DNA of 64,000 nucleotides from Aliarcobacter butzleri (GCF_900187115.1 NZ_LT906455.1:744001-808000); one strand, 5' to 3'. Counted from the stretch's first letter, positions 17,926 to 28,594 are shown. The notes: a model not told the origin generated them from the sequence alone. Translations and numbers: made by a program.

Positions 17926-17964
17926 CCACTAAATGTGGTTAGGGTGTAATTTTACACATCTAAC
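17926..17964 (+). promoter_or_regulatory. Structured 5' leader of the ribosomal protein operon
   Basis: Two hairpins can form right after the expected start: CCAC/GTGG (17926-17929, 17935-17938) and GTTAG plus GTGTA (17938-17942, 17944-17948) with TACAC plus CTAAC (17953-17957, 17960-17964), interrupted by a small internal loop. They share one base, so they may be alternatives. A role in r-protein feedback is inferred by analogy with the S10 leader. Confidence 0.4.
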
Positions 17965-17985
17965 GAGTTCTTTAAAGGAAATTAA

Positions 17986-18300
17986 ATGGAAAAAATCAGA
18001 TTAAAGCTTAAAGCTTATGATCATAGAGTTTTAGACAGAAGTGTTGCTTCAATTGTTGAAGCCGTAAAAAGAACTGGTGCTGATTTGAGAGGTCCAATCC
18101 CTCTTCCAACAAAAATCAGAAGATACACAGTTATTAAAGGTCCTCACGTAAATAAAGATTCAAGAGAACAATTTGAAATCAGAGTTCATTCAAGAATTAT
18201 TGATATCATAGTTGCAACTCCTGAAACAGTAGATTCATTAATGAAACTTGACTTAGCTCCTGAAGTTGATGTTGAAGTTAGATCAATGGGTCAAGAATAA
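17986..18300 (+). CDS. rpsJ: 30S ribosomal protein S10
   Basis: The 104-residue protein has standard S10 length and signature ([46 protein letters not shown]). S10 sits in the 30S head and, in many bacteria, also works with NusB in antitermination. It is the first gene of the operon, with AAAGGA upstream of the ATG. Confidence 0.99.
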   Translation: MEKIRLKLKAYDHRVLDRSVASIVEAVKRTGADLRGPIPLPTKIRRYTVIKGPHVNKDSREQFEIRVHSRIIDIIVATPETVDSLMKLDLAPEVDVEVRSMGQE

Positions 18301-18318
18301 AAGAAAGGGTAATACAAG

Positions 18319-18894
18319 ATGGAATTTATAGTTCAAAAAATCGGTATGAGTAGAACAGTTTCTGTTCCAAGTACAGCTGTTACACTTTTAAGAGTTCTTG
18401 ATACAAAAGTATGTGAAGTAACTGAAGGTGTAGCACTAGTTTCTTATAGCAATGGTAAAAAATTTAACAAAGCTATTGAAGGTCAACAAAAAAAATTCAA
18501 CTTATCTAAAGAGTTTAATAGATTTGCAACAATTACTGTAGCAAATGCTGAAGCTGGTGATTTAGATGTTTCTGGATTAGGTGAAGCTAAAGTAGTAAAA
18601 TCAACTTTTAAAACAAAAGGTAGAGGTTTCTCTGGTGCTGTTAAAAGATGGAATTTTGCTGGTGGTAGAGCATCTCATGGTCACAGAATGGGTAAAAGAA
18701 CTGGTTCAATCGGTAACTGCGAATGGCCAGGAAGAGTTCAGCCAGGTAAAAAAATGCCAGGGCAATACGGAAATACAAATGTATCTGTAAAAAATGAAAT
18801 TATTTCATTTGATGCTGAAACAGGAATTTTAGTTTTAAAAGGTTCAGTATCTGGTGCAAATGGTTCATTAGGAAAAATAAAGGTTGCTAAATGA
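18319..18894 (+). CDS. rplC: 50S ribosomal protein L3
   Basis: A 191-residue L3 with the conserved central stretch [33 protein letters not shown] (given here only as a landmark near residues 95-130, glycine- and basic-rich) that reaches toward the peptidyl transferase centre. Its last four bases overlap the rplD start (ATGA), so the two are coupled. Confidence 0.98.
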
Positions 18895-19502
18895 GCAAAG
18901 CTATAGTATTAAATGAAAAATTTGAAAATAATGGTGAAGTAGTTTTACCAGCAAGTTATGAAGAGATTAACTCTCACAACTTATATTTATATGTAAAATC
19001 ATATTTAGCTTCATTAAGAGCAAACACTGCAAGAGCTAAAACTAGAGCAGAAGTAAGCGGTGGTGGTAAAAAACCTAAAGCGCAAAAAGGTTCTGGAGCA
19101 GCTAGATGGGGTTCAAAAAGATCACCATTATTTGTTGGTGGAGGACAAGCATTTGGTCCTACAAAAAGAAACTATAACCAAAAAGTAAATAAAAAACAAA
19201 AAGCTTTAGCATTAAAATATGCTTTAAATGCACAAGCTAATAATGGTTCGTTATTTGTTGTTGATTCATTAAAAATTGAATCAGGTAAAACAAAAGAAGC
19301 AGTTGCAGTTTTAAGTAAAATAAATAAGAGAGATACATTAATAGTATGTGATGTTATTGATGAAAAAACTTATTTAGCATTTAGAAATATTAAAAACTGT
19401 TATATGGTTGAAAAGCAAGAAGTTAACGCTTATTTAATTGCTGTTTACCACTCAGTACTAATTGAAAAATCAGTACTTGATGCATTAACAAAAGAGGCTT
19501 AA
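18891..19502 (+). CDS. rplD: 50S ribosomal protein L4
   Basis: A 203-residue L4. The exit-tunnel loop is visible as [19 protein letters not shown] near residues 62-80, followed by GGGQAFGP. L4 binds 23S rRNA early in assembly and in E. coli represses this operon. Whether it does so here is unknown. It starts inside the last codons of rplC. Confidence 0.98.
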
Positions 19503-19503
19503 G

Positions 19504-19785
19504 ATGGCAGATATTACAGATATTAAAGCAATATTATATACAGAAAAAACAATTGAGCTTCAAGAAAATGGTGTAATCGTTGTTCAAACTAGTCCAAGAA
19601 TGACTAAAAACGGTTTAAAAGAAGTATTTAAAGAGTATTTTGGTGTTACTCCATCAAAAGTTAATTCTTTGAGACAAGATGGTAAAGTTAAAAGATTTAG
19701 AGGAAAAATCGGTAAAAGAGCTGATTTCAAAAAATTCTATGTAACATTACCAGAGGGCGCAGCTATTGCGAACCTATCAGCTTAA
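19504..19785 (+). CDS. rplW: 50S ribosomal protein L23
   Basis: A 93-residue L23 with the [16 protein letters not shown] and [20 protein letters not shown] segments. L23 lies at the tunnel exit and is a docking site for trigger factor and SRP. It follows rplD by one base. Confidence 0.97.
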   Translation: MADITDIKAILYTEKTIELQENGVIVVQTSPRMTKNGLKEVFKEYFGVTPSKVNSLRQDGKVKRFRGKIGKRADFKKFYVTLPEGAAIANLSA

Positions 19786-19795
19786 GGAGTAAAAA

Positions 19796-20623
19796 ATGGC
19801 AATTAAAAAATTTAGACCAATAACTCCTGCAAGAAGATTTATGTCTGTTATGGATACTTCTGATATTACTTCAAAACCAACAGTTAGATCTTTACTTGTA
19901 AAAGTAAAAGCAAGCGCTGGTAGAAATAATAACGGTAGAATTACATCTAGACACAAAGAAGCAGGTGCTAAAAAATTATATAGAATTATTGATTTCAAAA
20001 GAAATAAATTCGGTATTGAAGGTACAGTAGCAACTGTTGAATATGACCCATACAGAAACTGCAGAATTTGTCTTGTTTCTTATTTAGATGGTGATAAAAG
20101 ATATATTATTCAACCTTCTGGATTAAAAGTTGGTGATAAAGTACAAGCTGCTGAATCAGGATTAGATATTTTACCTGGAAATGCAATGCAACTAAGTAAT
20201 ATTCCAGTTGGTACAATGGTTCATAACATTGAATTAAAACCTGGAAAAGGTGCTCAAATTGCTAGAGCTGCTGGTGGATATGCACAAATTATGGGTAGAG
20301 AAGATAAATATGTTATCTTAAGATTACCTTCTGGTGAAATGAGAAAAATTCTTGGTGTTTGTATGGCTACAGTTGGTGTAGTTGGAAATGAAGATTATAC
20401 AAATATGGTTGTTGGTAAAGCTGGTAGAAGTAGACACCTTGGTATTAGACCTCAAACAAGAGGATCTGCGATGAACCCTATCGATCACCCACACGGTGGA
20501 GGGGAAGGTAAAACTAACTCTGGTAGACATCCTGTTACTCCATGGGGTATGCCAACTAAAGGTTATAAAACTAGAAAGAAAAAAGCTAGTGACAAACTAA
20601 TCATTTCAAAAAGAAAGAAGTAA
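19796..20623 (+). CDS. rplB: 50S ribosomal protein L2
   Basis: A 275-residue L2 of standard length. The strongly conserved C-terminal part with [15 protein letters not shown] is intact, including the His required near the peptidyl transferase centre. AAGGAG precedes the ATG. This N-terminal half reads [13 protein letters not shown] as usual for the family. Confidence 0.99.
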   Translation: MAIKKFRPITPARRFMSVMDTSDITSKPTVRSLLVKVKASAGRNNNGRITSRHKEAGAKKLYRIIDFKRNKFGIEGTVATVEYDPYRNCRICLVSYLDGDKRYIIQPSGLKVGDKVQAAESGLDILPGNAMQLSNIPVGTMVHNIELKPGKGAQIARAAGGYAQIMGREDKYVILRLPSGEMRKILGVCMATVGVVGNEDYTNMVVGKAGRSRHLGIRPQTRGSAMNPIDHPHGGGEGKTNSGRHPVTPWGMPTKGYKTRKKKASDKLIISKRKK

Positions 20624-20632
20624 GGGTTTAAG

Positions 20633-20908
20633 ATGGCAAGATCAATAAAAAAAGGACCATTTGTAGACGCACACCTAATGAAAAAAGTTCTTAGTGCAAA
20701 TAGTGCTAATGATAAAAAACCAATTAAAACTTGGTCAAGAAGATCAACTGTATTACCAGAAATGATTGGAATAACTTTTAATGTGCACAATGGAAGAAAC
20801 TTTGTTCCTGTATTAATTACAGAGAACCATGTTGGATATAAATTAGGTGAGTTTGCACCAACTAGAACATTTAAGGGCCATAAAGGTTCTGTTCAAAGAA
20901 AGGCATAA
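20633..20908 (+). CDS. rpsS: 30S ribosomal protein S19
   Basis: A 91-residue S19 opening [19 protein letters not shown] with the C-terminal [13 protein letters not shown]-type stretch (here [17 protein letters not shown]). S19 forms part of the 30S head with S13. The frame ends two bases before rplV. Confidence 0.98.
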   Translation: MARSIKKGPFVDAHLMKKVLSANSANDKKPIKTWSRRSTVLPEMIGITFNVHNGRNFVPVLITENHVGYKLGEFAPTRTFKGHKGSVQRKA

Positions 20909-20910
20909 GA

Positions 20911-21243
20911 ATGGCTAAAGCAATATTAAAATTTATTAGAGTTTCTCCTATTAAAGCAAGACTTATTGCAAGAGAAGTTCAAGGAATGAATGCAGAGTAT
21001 GCTATTGCATCTTTACAATTTACTCCAAATAAAGCTGCTGGAATTATCTCTAAAGTTATCGCATCTGCTGTTGCAAATGCAGGTTTAGATCCAGTTGATG
21101 CAGTTATTACATCAGCTAGAGTAGATAAAGGACCAGTTTTAAAAAGATTTACTCCAAGAGCAAGAGGTTCAGCTTCACCAAAGCATAAACCAACTGCACA
21201 TATTATGATTGAAGTAGCTGCTGCAACTAAAGGAGACAAATAA
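20911..21243 (+). CDS. rplV: 50S ribosomal protein L22
   Basis: A 110-residue L22 with [16 protein letters not shown], the [18 protein letters not shown] helix and the extended tunnel hairpin ending [17 protein letters not shown]. Changes in that hairpin confer macrolide resistance in other bacteria; I see no obvious change here. It shares one base with rpsC. Confidence 0.98.
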   Translation: MAKAILKFIRVSPIKARLIAREVQGMNAEYAIASLQFTPNKAAGIISKVIASAVANAGLDPVDAVITSARVDKGPVLKRFTPRARGSASPKHKPTAHIMIEVAAATKGDK

Positions 21244-21947
21244 TGGGTCAAAAAGTTAATCCAATTGGACTAAGATTAGGTATTAATAGAAACTGGGAAT
21301 CAAGATGGTTTCCTAAATTTGAAACTATGCCTGCAAACGTTGCAGAAGATGACAAAATCAGAAAGTATGTAAAAAAAGAGTTATACTATGCTGGAATTGC
21401 TCAAACTGTTGTTGAAAGAACTGCTAAAAAAGTAAGAGTTACAGTTGTTGCTGCTAGACCTGGTATTATTATCGGTAAAAAAGGTGCAGATGTTGAAAAA
21501 CTTAAAGATGCACTTTCAAAATTAGTTGGTAAAGAAATCGCTGTTAACATCAAAGAAGAAAGAAAACCACAAATTTCTGCTCAATTATCTGCTGAAAATG
21601 TTGCTCAACAATTAGAAAGAAGAGTTGCATTCAGAAGAGCTATGAAAAGAGTTATGCAAAATGCATTAAAAGGTGGAGCAAAAGGTATTAAAGTATCTGT
21701 TTCTGGAAGACTTGGTGGTGCTGAAATGGCAAGAACTGAGTGGTATTTAGAAGGAAGAGTTCCATTACATACTTTAAGAGCAAGAATTGATTATGGTTTT
21801 GCTGAAGCTCATACAACTTATGGTTGTATTGGTATTAAAGTTTGGATTTTTAAAGGTGAAGTATTAGCAAAAGGTATTCCTACTGAAAAAGCTGAAGAAA
21901 CAACTTCTAAACCAAAAAGAAGACCAGCAAAGAAAAGAGGTAAATAA
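21243..21947 (+). CDS. rpsC: 30S ribosomal protein S3
   Basis: A 234-residue S3 opening [20 protein letters not shown] with the KH-domain motif [15 protein letters not shown] near residue 75. S3 lies at the mRNA entry tunnel. The C-terminal tail is basic ([12 protein letters not shown]). The ATG overlaps the rplV stop (TAATG). Confidence 0.99.
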   Translation: MGQKVNPIGLRLGINRNWESRWFPKFETMPANVAEDDKIRKYVKKELYYAGIAQTVVERTAKKVRVTVVAARPGIIIGKKGADVEKLKDALSKLVGKEIAVNIKEERKPQISAQLSAENVAQQLERRVAFRRAMKRVMQNALKGGAKGIKVSVSGRLGGAEMARTEWYLEGRVPLHTLRARIDYGFAEAHTTYGCIGIKVWIFKGEVLAKGIPTEKAEETTSKPKRRPAKKRGK

Positions 21948-21949
21948 TT

Positions 21950-22375
21950 ATGTTAATGCCTAAAAGAACTAAATTTAGAAAAATGATGAAAGGACGAAAT
22001 AGAGGTATGGCTCATAGAGGTAACTCTTTAGCGTACGGAGATTTCGGAATTAAAGCTGTTGAGCATGGAAGAATCGATTCAAGACAAATTGAAGCGTCAA
22101 GAATTGCTATGACAAGAAAAGTAAAAAGACAAGCTAAAGTTTGGATTATGGTATTCCCAGACAAACCACTTACTGCTAAACCATTAGAAACAAGAATGGG
22201 TAAAGGTAAAGGTTCAGTTGATAAATGGGTTATGAACATTAAGCCTGGAAGAATTTGTTTTGAGATGGCAGGTGTTGGTGAAGAATTAGCAAGAGAAGCT
22301 TTAGCTTTAGCTATGCACAAATTACCATTCAAAACTAAAATTGTAACAAGAGATAGCGAAAATGAACTATACTGA
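21950..22375 (+). CDS. rplP: 50S ribosomal protein L16
   Basis: A 141-residue L16 starting [21 protein letters not shown], the usual L16 N-terminus, which supports the first of two ATGs. It contains the conserved [19 protein letters not shown] stretch. L16 helps to shape the A site. It overlaps the rpmC start by 14 bp. Confidence 0.98.
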   Translation: MLMPKRTKFRKMMKGRNRGMAHRGNSLAYGDFGIKAVEHGRIDSRQIEASRIAMTRKVKRQAKVWIMVFPDKPLTAKPLETRMGKGKGSVDKWVMNIKPGRICFEMAGVGEELAREALALAMHKLPFKTKIVTRDSENELY

Positions 22376-22553
22376 TTTAAAAGACAAAAACTTGAATGAA
22401 TTACAAGTATTATTAAAAGAGAAAAAGGTGCTTCTTTTTGAATTAAAAGCTAAGCTAAAAACTATGCAGTTAACTAACACTTCTGAATTAAGAGCAACAA
22501 AAAAAGATATTGCAAAAATTCAAACAGCTTTAACTGCTGTAAAAGCTAACTAA
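22362..22553 (+). CDS. rpmC: 50S ribosomal protein L29
   Basis: A 63-residue L29 made of two helices ([20 protein letters not shown], then [18 protein letters not shown]). It sits by L23 at the tunnel exit. Its start lies inside the end of rplP, so translation is coupled. Confidence 0.95.
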   Translation: MNYTDLKDKNLNELQVLLKEKKVLLFELKAKLKTMQLTNTSELRATKKDIAKIQTALTAVKAN

Positions 22554-22563
22554 GGATCTAAGT

Positions 22564-22815
22564 ATGACACATAAAAGAGAGATTCAAGGTGTAGTGGTAA
22601 AAAAATCAGGTGATAAAACTGCTTCTGTATTAGTTACAAGATCTGTTTTACACCCAAAATATCACAAAACGGTAAAAAGATTTAAAAAATATTTAATTCA
22701 TGATGAAAAAAATGAGTTAAATGTTGGTGATAGTGTTATCGCTATTGAGTGTAGACCATTGTCAAAGACTAAATCTTTTAGATTAAAGACGATAGTTGCT
22801 ACAGGAGTTAAATAA
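22564..22815 (+). CDS. rpsQ: 30S ribosomal protein S17
   Basis: An 83-residue S17 with the OB-fold signature [20 protein letters not shown] and [20 protein letters not shown]17 binds 16S rRNA early in assembly. Its stop overlaps the rplN ATG by one base. Confidence 0.98.
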   Translation: MTHKREIQGVVVKKSGDKTASVLVTRSVLHPKYHKTVKRFKKYLIHDEKNELNVGDSVIAIECRPLSKTKSFRLKTIVATGVK

Positions 22816-23183
22816 TGATTCAAAGTTTTACAAGATTAAATGTAGCTGACAACACAGGTGCTAAAGAGATTATGTGTATCAAAGTTTTAGGTGGTTCTAA
22901 AAGAAGATACGCAACTGTTGGTGATGTTATTGTTGCTTCAGTTAAAAAAGCTCTACCAACTGGAAAAATTAAAAAAGGTCAAGTTGTAAAAGCTGTTGTT
23001 GTTAGAACTCATAAAGAAGTTCAAAGAGAAAATGGTTCATTAATTAGATTTGATGATAATGCAGCTGTTATTCTTGATGCAAAAAGAGAACCAGTTGGAA
23101 CAAGAATTTTTGGACCAGTTGCTAGGGAAGTTAGATATTCAGGTTTCATGAAAATCGTTTCACTTGCACCGGAGGTATTATAA
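22815..23183 (+). CDS. rplN: 50S ribosomal protein L14
   Basis: A 122-residue L14 opening [22 protein letters not shown], of exactly the usual length, with GPVAREVR near the C-terminus. L14 contacts 16S rRNA in an intersubunit bridge. It overlaps rplX by one base. Confidence 0.99.
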   Translation: MIQSFTRLNVADNTGAKEIMCIKVLGGSKRRYATVGDVIVASVKKALPTGKIKKGQVVKAVVVRTHKEVQRENGSLIRFDDNAAVILDAKREPVGTRIFGPVAREVRYSGFMKIVSLAPEVL

Positions 23184-23422
23184 TGGCAATTAAATTAAAA
23201 ATTAAAAAAGGTGATACTGTAAAAATCATCGCTGGTGATGATAAAGGTAAAACTGGAGAAGTTTTAGCTGTATTACCAAAAGAAAAAAAAGTAATCGTTA
23301 AAGATTGCAAAGTTGCTAAAAAAACTGTTAAACCTGATCAAGAAAAAAATCCAGAAGGTGGATTTGTAAACAAAGAAATGCCAATTGATATTTCAAATGT
23401 AGCAAAAGTAGAAGGTGAGTAA
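23183..23422 (+). CDS. rplX: 50S ribosomal protein L24
   Basis: A 79-residue L24, at the short end of the family (E. coli 104), with the KOW motif [21 protein letters not shown] at residues about 8-28 and the C-terminal [11 protein letters not shown]24 starts 50S assembly. Confidence 0.96.
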   Translation: MAIKLKIKKGDTVKIIAGDDKGKTGEVLAVLPKEKKVIVKDCKVAKKTVKPDQEKNPEGGFVNKEMPIDISNVAKVEGE

Positions 23423-23423
23423 A

Positions 23424-23972
23424 ATGGCATCAAGATTATTTGAAAAATATAAATCAGAAATTAAACCAGTTTTAGAAACTGAATTTCCAAAAAATAAAAC
23501 TTTAACAGCAAAATTAGAGAAAGTAGTTATCTCTGTTGGTGCTGGTGAAGCTATGAAAGATTCTAAATTAATTCAAAATATTGAAGATACAATTTCTTTA
23601 ATTGCTGGTCAAAAAGCTGTTAAAGTTATTGCTAAAAAATCAGTAGCTGGATTTAAAGTAAGAGAAGGTATGCCAGTTGGTGTTAAAGTTACTTTAAGAG
23701 GTGAACAAATGTATCATTTCTTAGATAAACTATGCAATGTTGCATTACCAAGAGTTAAAGACTTTAGAGGTCTTAATAAAAATGGATTTGATGGTAGAGG
23801 AAACTTTAACTTTGGACTAGATGAGCAATTAATGTTCCCTGAAGTAGTTTATGATAACATCATTAAAACACACGGTATGAATATTTCAATTGCTACTAGT
23901 GCAACTAATGATGCTGAAGCATACAGATTATTAGAATTAGTAGGAATTCCATTTACAAAAGGAAGAGCGTAA
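23424..23972 (+). CDS. rplE: 50S ribosomal protein L5
   Basis: A 182-residue L5 from the ATG at 23424, one base after the rplX stop. An in-frame GTG at 23415 would add MSK but lies within rplX and has a poorer context. The [15 protein letters not shown] opening and the [12 protein letters not shown] and PRVKDFRGL motifs are typical. L5 binds 5S rRNA. Confidence 0.97.
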   Translation: MASRLFEKYKSEIKPVLETEFPKNKTLTAKLEKVVISVGAGEAMKDSKLIQNIEDTISLIAGQKAVKVIAKKSVAGFKVREGMPVGVKVTLRGEQMYHFLDKLCNVALPRVKDFRGLNKNGFDGRGNFNFGLDEQLMFPEVVYDNIIKTHGMNISIATSATNDAEAYRLLELVGIPFTKGRA

Positions 23973-24157
23973 TGGCAAAGAAATCTATGATCGCTAAACA
24001 ACAAAGAACACCTAAGTTTGCTGTAAGAGCATACACAAGATGTTCTGTTTGTGGAAGACCTCACTCTGTTTATAGAGATTTTGGTTTATGTAGAGTTTGT
24101 TTAAGAAAAATGGCTAACGAAGGTTTATTACCAGGTGTTAGAAAAGCTAGTTGGTAG
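23972..24157 (+). CDS. rpsZ: 30S ribosomal protein S14, zinc-binding type Z
   Basis: A 61-residue S14 with two CxxC pairs (CSVC and CRVC, residues about 24-43), the C+ zinc-ribbon form. The zinc-free S14 paralogue would be about 101 residues. The gene overlaps rplE by one base. Confidence 0.98.
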   Translation: MAKKSMIAKQQRTPKFAVRAYTRCSVCGRPHSVYRDFGLCRVCLRKMANEGLLPGVRKASW

Positions 24158-24169
24158 GAGATATAAGCT

Positions 24170-24568
24170 ATGATGAATGATATAATCGCAGATGCTTTAA
24201 CTAGAATTAGAAATGCTGCAATGAGAAGATTAGAAGTTGCAACATTATTACACTCAAATACAGTAGTAGGTGTTTTAAACGTTTTATTACAAAAAGAGTA
24301 TATTGCTGGATTCAAAGTTATTGACGGTCAAAACAATAAAAAAACAATTCAAGTTGAATTAAAATATGATGATAATGAGAAATCAGTAATTAATGAAATA
24401 ACAAGAGTTTCTAAACCAGGAAGAAGAGTTTATAAAAGTGCTTCTGAAATTAAAAACTTTAAAAATGGGTACGGTACTATTATCGTTTCAACTAACAAAG
24501 GTGTTATTGCTAATGATGAAGCATATGCAGCTAATGTTGGTGGTGAAGTACTTTGTACTGTATGGTAG
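24170..24568 (+). CDS. rpsH: 30S ribosomal protein S8
   Basis: A 132-residue S8. The first ATG (24170) has TAGGAG nine bases upstream and restores the usual M[15 protein letters not shown] alignment, so it is preferred over the ATG at 24173. The C-terminal [11 protein letters not shown] is typical. S8 binds central 16S rRNA and in E. coli represses the spc operon. Confidence 0.98.
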   Translation: MMNDIIADALTRIRNAAMRRLEVATLLHSNTVVGVLNVLLQKEYIAGFKVIDGQNNKKTIQVELKYDDNEKSVINEITRVSKPGRRVYKSASEIKNFKNGYGTIIVSTNKGVIANDEAYAANVGGEVLCTVW

Positions 24569-24577
24569 GAGAGTGTA

Positions 24578-25114
24578 ATGTCAAGAATTGGTAAAAAACC
24601 TATCACAATTCCAGCAGGAATTGAAGTAACAGTAAATGGAACACTAATTAGTGTAAAAAAAGGAAACAATGTTTCTACTGTTGAAACTCATGGAAGAGTT
24701 GGTATTGAAGTTGCAAATGGACAAGTTATATTAACTAGAAATGGTGATACAAAAGAGTCTTCTGCATTTTGGGGAACTTATAGAGCATTAACTGCAAACG
24801 CAATTAATGGTTTACACGAAGGATTCACTAAATCTTTAGAAATCAACGGGGTTGGATATAGAGCAACATTAAAAGGTGATATTTTAGAGTTAGCATTAGG
24901 TTACTCTCATCCAATCAACTATGAAATCCCAAAAGGATTAGAAATCACTGTTGAAAAAAATATAGTTAGTGTAAAAGGTGCGGACAAACAACAAGTTGGT
25001 CAGGCTGCTGCAATTATTAGAGGCTTTAGAAAACCAGAACCTTACAAAGGTAAAGGTGTTAAATATACTGATGAGAAAATCATCAGAAAAGCCGGAAAAA
25101 CTTCTAAGAAGTAA
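24578..25114 (+). CDS. rplF: 50S ribosomal protein L6
   Basis: A 178-residue L6 opening [19 protein letters not shown], with two related domains and the C-terminal [21 protein letters not shown]-type stretch. L6 lies near the GTPase-associated centre. AGGAG precedes the ATG. Confidence 0.99.
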   Translation: MSRIGKKPITIPAGIEVTVNGTLISVKKGNNVSTVETHGRVGIEVANGQVILTRNGDTKESSAFWGTYRALTANAINGLHEGFTKSLEINGVGYRATLKGDILELALGYSHPINYEIPKGLEITVEKNIVSVKGADKQQVGQAAAIIRGFRKPEPYKGKGVKYTDEKIIRKAGKTSKK

Positions 25115-25123
25115 GGTGTAACT

Positions 25124-25483
25124 ATGAGTAGAGAAAAAGATTTAGCAAAAAAAGTTGCTTTAAGAATCAAAAGAAAAAAAAGAGTTAGAGGTAACATTTT
25201 TGGTACGGCTGAAAAACCAAGAGTATCAATTTTTAAATCTAACAGATACGTTAGTGCACAAGCTATTAATGATGTTGAAGGTGTAACTTTAGCAGCAGTT
25301 AGCTCTAAAACTATGGGTTTAAATGTAAATAAAGAAAATGCTGGAAAAGTTGCAGCACAACTTGCAGAAAATCTAAAAGCAGCTGGTATTGAATCAGTAG
25401 TTTATGATAGAAACGGTTATCTTTATCATGGTGTTGTAGCAGCATTTGCCGACGGATTAAGAGCAAATGGTATTAAATTATAA
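25124..25483 (+). CDS. rplR: 50S ribosomal protein L18
   Basis: A 119-residue L18 with the basic N-terminus (ALRIKRKKRVRGNIFGT), RVSIFKSNRYVSAQ and the C-terminal DRNGYLYHGVVAAFADGLR. It binds 5S rRNA with L5. Confidence 0.98.
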   Translation: MSREKDLAKKVALRIKRKKRVRGNIFGTAEKPRVSIFKSNRYVSAQAINDVEGVTLAAVSSKTMGLNVNKENAGKVAAQLAENLKAAGIESVVYDRNGYLYHGVVAAFADGLRANGIKL

Positions 25484-25492
25484 GGGTTAATG

Positions 25493-25933
25493 ATGGCAGT
25501 AAATAGAGAAGACTTTCAAGAAGCAATCGTTAAGATCGGTAGAGTAACAAAAGTTGTAAAAGGTGGAAGAAGATTCAGATTTACAGCTTTAGTTGTTGTT
25601 GGAGATAAAAACGGTACAGTAGGATTTGGAACAGGTAAAGCAAAAGAGGTTCCTGATGCAATTAAAAAAGCGTTAGATGATGCGTTTAAAAGCTTAGTTA
25701 CTGTTTCTATTAAAGGAACTACAATAGCACATGATATTGAACATAAATATAATGCAAGTAAAATTTTATTAAGACCAGCATCTGAGGGTACTGGGCTAAT
25801 CGCTGGAGGAGCTGCTAGACCTGTTCTTGAGCTTTCTGGTGTTAAAGATATTATTGCAAAATCTTTAGGTTCAAATAATCCTAACAACCTTGTACAAGCT
25901 ACTGTTGAAGCACTAGCTAAGATAAAAGGATAA
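25493..25933 (+). CDS. rpsE: 30S ribosomal protein S5
   Basis: A 146-residue S5 from the second of two adjacent ATGs, six bases after AAGGG; the first (25490) leaves only three. The [19 protein letters not shown] double-stranded RNA-binding stretch and [19 protein letters not shown] are conserved. S5 affects decoding accuracy and mRNA entry. Confidence 0.97.
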   Translation: MAVNREDFQEAIVKIGRVTKVVKGGRRFRFTALVVVGDKNGTVGFGTGKAKEVPDAIKKALDDAFKSLVTVSIKGTTIAHDIEHKYNASKILLRPASEGTGLIAGGAARPVLELSGVKDIIAKSLGSNNPNNLVQATVEALAKIKG

Positions 25934-25936
25934 GAT

Positions 25937-26335
25937 ATGGTATTAGATAACTTACAACCAGCTGCTGGTAGTACAAAAAACGTAAAAAGAATCGGTAGAG
26001 GTCAAGGAAGCGGTACAGGTAAAACTGCTGGAAAAGGTAACAAAGGTCAAAAAGCAAGATCTGGTTATAACGTAAAAAGAGGGTTTGAAGGTGGTCAACA
26101 ACCATTAGCTAGAAGACTTCCAAAAATTGGATTTACTTCAAGAACAGTAAAACCTTATTCAATTAATGTTGATAGAATAACTCAAATTTCAACTTTAGAT
26201 GAAATTACATTAGATTCAATTAAATCTGTGTATAAATTATCAAAATCTGTTGAAAAAGTTAAATTAATTGGAACAACTGCAAAAAATTTAGTAGCTAAGA
26301 TTAAAGACGAAAACGTTACAACTACTGGAAAATAA
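25937..26335 (+). CDS. rplO: 50S ribosomal protein L15
   Basis: A 132-residue L15 with the glycine-rich N-terminus ([20 protein letters not shown]) and the [18 protein letters not shown] motif. The rpmD (L30) gene that sits between rpsE and rplO in E. coli is absent, as expected for this class. Confidence 0.98.
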   Translation: MVLDNLQPAAGSTKNVKRIGRGQGSGTGKTAGKGNKGQKARSGYNVKRGFEGGQQPLARRLPKIGFTSRTVKPYSINVDRITQISTLDEITLDSIKSVYKLSKSVEKVKLIGTTAKNLVAKIKDENVTTTGK

Positions 26336-26337
26336 TT

Positions 26338-27600
26338 ATGAGTAAAGATCTAATAAATAAGATTCTTATTACATTAGGCTTTATTTTTCTTTACAGACTA
26401 CTGGCATATGTGCCAGTACCTGGAGTTAATATAGATGTAGTTAAAGAATTTTTTGACTCAAATGCACATAATGCATTAGGTCTTGTAAATATGTTTAGTG
26501 GAAATGCAGTTGAAAGACTAAGTATTATTTCACTAGGAATTATGCCTTACATTACTGCTTCTATTATTATGGAACTTCTAGCAGCAACTTTCCCAGCACT
26601 TGGTAAAATGAAAAAAGAAAGAGATGGTATGCAAAAATATATGCAAATCATCAGATATACAACTATCGTAATCACATTAATTCAATCAATTGGTGTTTCT
26701 GTTGGTCTTAATTCATTAACTGGACAAGGTGGACAAGGTGCAATTTCTATTGATATGAATACTTTTATTGCAGTTTCTGCAATTTCAATGTTAACTGGAA
26801 CTATGCTTTTAATGTGGATTGGTGAACAAATCACTCAAAAAGGTATAGGAAATGGTATTTCATTAATTATCTTTGCTGGTATCGTTTCAGCAATTCCTGG
26901 TGCTATTGGTGGAACAATTGACTTAGTAAATAATGGTCAAATGAACTTCTTAACAGTAATTGGAATTTTAGTTGTTATTTTAACAACAGTTGGAGCTATT
27001 ATTTATGTTGAATTAGGTGAGAGAAGAGTTCCTGTTTCATATTCTAGAAAAGTTATGATGCAGAATCAAAAAAGAAGAGTTATGAATTATATTCCTATTA
27101 AAGTAAATTTAAGTGGAGTAATTCCTGCAATTTTTGCAAGTGCTATTTTGATGTTCCCTGCAACAGTTTTACAAGGAAGTCAAAATAAATATCTAGTTAT
27201 GATTGCTGATTATCTTAATCCAAATTCATATACATTTAATTTATTTATGTTTTTATTTGTTGTTTTCTTTGCATTTTTCTATGCTTCAATAACATTTAAT
27301 GCAAAAGATATTTCAGAAAATTTAAAAAAACAAGGTGGATTTATTCCAGGTGTTAGACCAGGAGCAAGTACAGCTGATTTCTTAAATGAAGTTGCAGGTA
27401 GATTGACTTTTTGGGGTGCAATTTACATGGGACTAATTTCGACATTGCCTTGGCTTATCGTAAAAGCTATGGGAGTACCTTTTTATTTTGGAGGGGTTTC
27501 TGTTTTAATCGTTGTTCAAGTTGCAATTGATACTATGAGAAAAATAGAAGCACAACAATATATGAATAAATATCAAACATTAAGTGCAGTTGGGCTTTAA
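26338..27600 (+). CDS. secY: Preprotein translocase subunit SecY
   Basis: A 420-residue membrane protein with about ten helices. Signature segments are GIMPYITASIIMELL near residue 65, the SYSRKVMM loop, and GGVSVLIVVQVAIDTMRKIEAQ near the end. SecY forms the channel for protein export and insertion, with SecE and SecG encoded elsewhere. It lies 2 bp after rplO. Confidence 0.99.
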   Translation: MSKDLINKILITLGFIFLYRLLAYVPVPGVNIDVVKEFFDSNAHNALGLVNMFSGNAVERLSIISLGIMPYITASIIMELLAATFPALGKMKKERDGMQKYMQIIRYTTIVITLIQSIGVSVGLNSLTGQGGQGAISIDMNTFIAVSAISMLTGTMLLMWIGEQITQKGIGNGISLIIFAGIVSAIPGAIGGTIDLVNNGQMNFLTVIGILVVILTTVGAIIYVELGERRVPVSYSRKVMMQNQKRRVMNYIPIKVNLSGVIPAIFASAILMFPATVLQGSQNKYLVMIADYLNPNSYTFNLFMFLFVVFFAFFYASITFNAKDISENLKKQGGFIPGVRPGASTADFLNEVAGRLTFWGAIYMGLISTLPWLIVKAMGVPFYFGGVSVLIVVQVAIDTMRKIEAQQYMNKYQTLSAVGL

Positions 27601-27601
27601 A

Positions 27602-28366
27602 ATGGCAATTCCATTGAGAAAACCAAATGAGATTGAAAAACTTCGTGTAGCAAATGTTGCTGTTGCAAAAACATTAAACTATTTAAGAGATAATGTAAAA
27701 GCAGGAATGACTTTAAAAGAAGTTGATGCAATGGGAGAAAAGTTTATAAGAGATTTAGGTGCAAGACCTGCATTTAAAGGTTTATATGGTTTTCCTAATG
27801 CTATTTGTACTTCTTTAAATGAAGTTATAATACACGGAATTCCAAGTGATGTTGTCTTAAAAGAAGGTGATATCCTTGGACTTGATATTGGTACAGAGGT
27901 TGACGGTTGGTATGGTGATAGTGCTATTACTATGCCAATTGGTAAAATTTCAAAAGAAGATGAAGCTTTAATTGCTTGTTCGAAAGACTCTTTATATTAT
28001 GCAATTGATATTATAAGAGAAGGCATGAGATTTAAAGAGTTATCTAAAAAAATCGAAGACTTTATTGTTGCTCGAGGATATCAACCACTAGTTAGATTTT
28101 GTGGTCATGGTATTGGTAAAAAACCACATGAAGAGCCAGAAATTCCAAATTATTTAGAAAATGGAGATACAAAATCTGGACCAAAAATTAAAAATGGAAT
28201 GGTATTTTGTATAGAACCAATGATTTGTTGTAAAGACAGAAATCCTGTTATTCTAAAAAATGGTTGGGATGTTGTCTCAGCTGATGGTTTAAGAGGTAGT
28301 CATTATGAACATACAGTTGCTGTTATTGATGGTAGAGCTGTTATTTTAAGTAATTCGGAAAATTAA
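27602..28366 (+). CDS. map: Methionine aminopeptidase, type I
   Basis: A 254-residue enzyme from the ATG at 27602, one base after the secY stop; an upstream in-frame GTG at 27584 lies inside secY and adds six residues foreign to the family. Metal ligands are visible: Asp in LGLDIGTEVDGWYGDSAIT (two Asp), His in CGHGIGKKPHEEPEIP, and Glu in CIEPMI and near SHYEHTV. It removes the initiator Met from new proteins. Confidence 0.98.
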   Translation: MAIPLRKPNEIEKLRVANVAVAKTLNYLRDNVKAGMTLKEVDAMGEKFIRDLGARPAFKGLYGFPNAICTSLNEVIIHGIPSDVVLKEGDILGLDIGTEVDGWYGDSAITMPIGKISKEDEALIACSKDSLYYAIDIIREGMRFKELSKKIEDFIVARGYQPLVRFCGHGIGKKPHEEPEIPNYLENGDTKSGPKIKNGMVFCIEPMICCKDRNPVILKNGWDVVSADGLRGSHYEHTVAVIDGRAVILSNSEN

Positions 28367-28375
28367 GGGGAAAAT

Positions 28376-28594
28376 GTGGCAAAAGATGATGTAATCGTAG
28401 TTGATGGTAAAGTAATAGAAGCTTTGCCTAATGCAATGTTTCGAGTAGAGTTAGATAATGGGCATGTAGTTTTATGTCATATCTCAGGAAAAATGAGAAT
28501 GCACTACATTAAAATTTTACCTAACGATACTGTAAAAGTAGAAATTACACCTTATTCATTAGATAAAGGTAGAATTACTCACAGATACAAATAG
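28376..28594 (+). CDS. infA: Translation initiation factor IF-1
   Basis: A 72-residue IF-1 starting at a GTG with AGGGGAA upstream. The OB-fold pattern ([42 protein letters not shown]) is intact. IF-1 blocks the A site during initiation. It is the last gene of the operon here. Confidence 0.98.
   Translation: MAKDDVIVVDGKVIEALPNAMFRVELDNGHVVLCHISGKMRMHYIKILPNDTVKVEITPYSLDKGRITHRYK

Noticed and set aside
20979-21251. Minus-strand open frames inside the ribosomal operon (also 22012-22332, 25516-25887)
   Set aside because: They lie opposite highly conserved r-protein genes, have no ribosome sites and no recognisable products.
27584-27601. Upstream GTG start for map inside secY
   Set aside because: The six added residues are not part of the family, and the ATG at 27602 gives the standard N-terminus.
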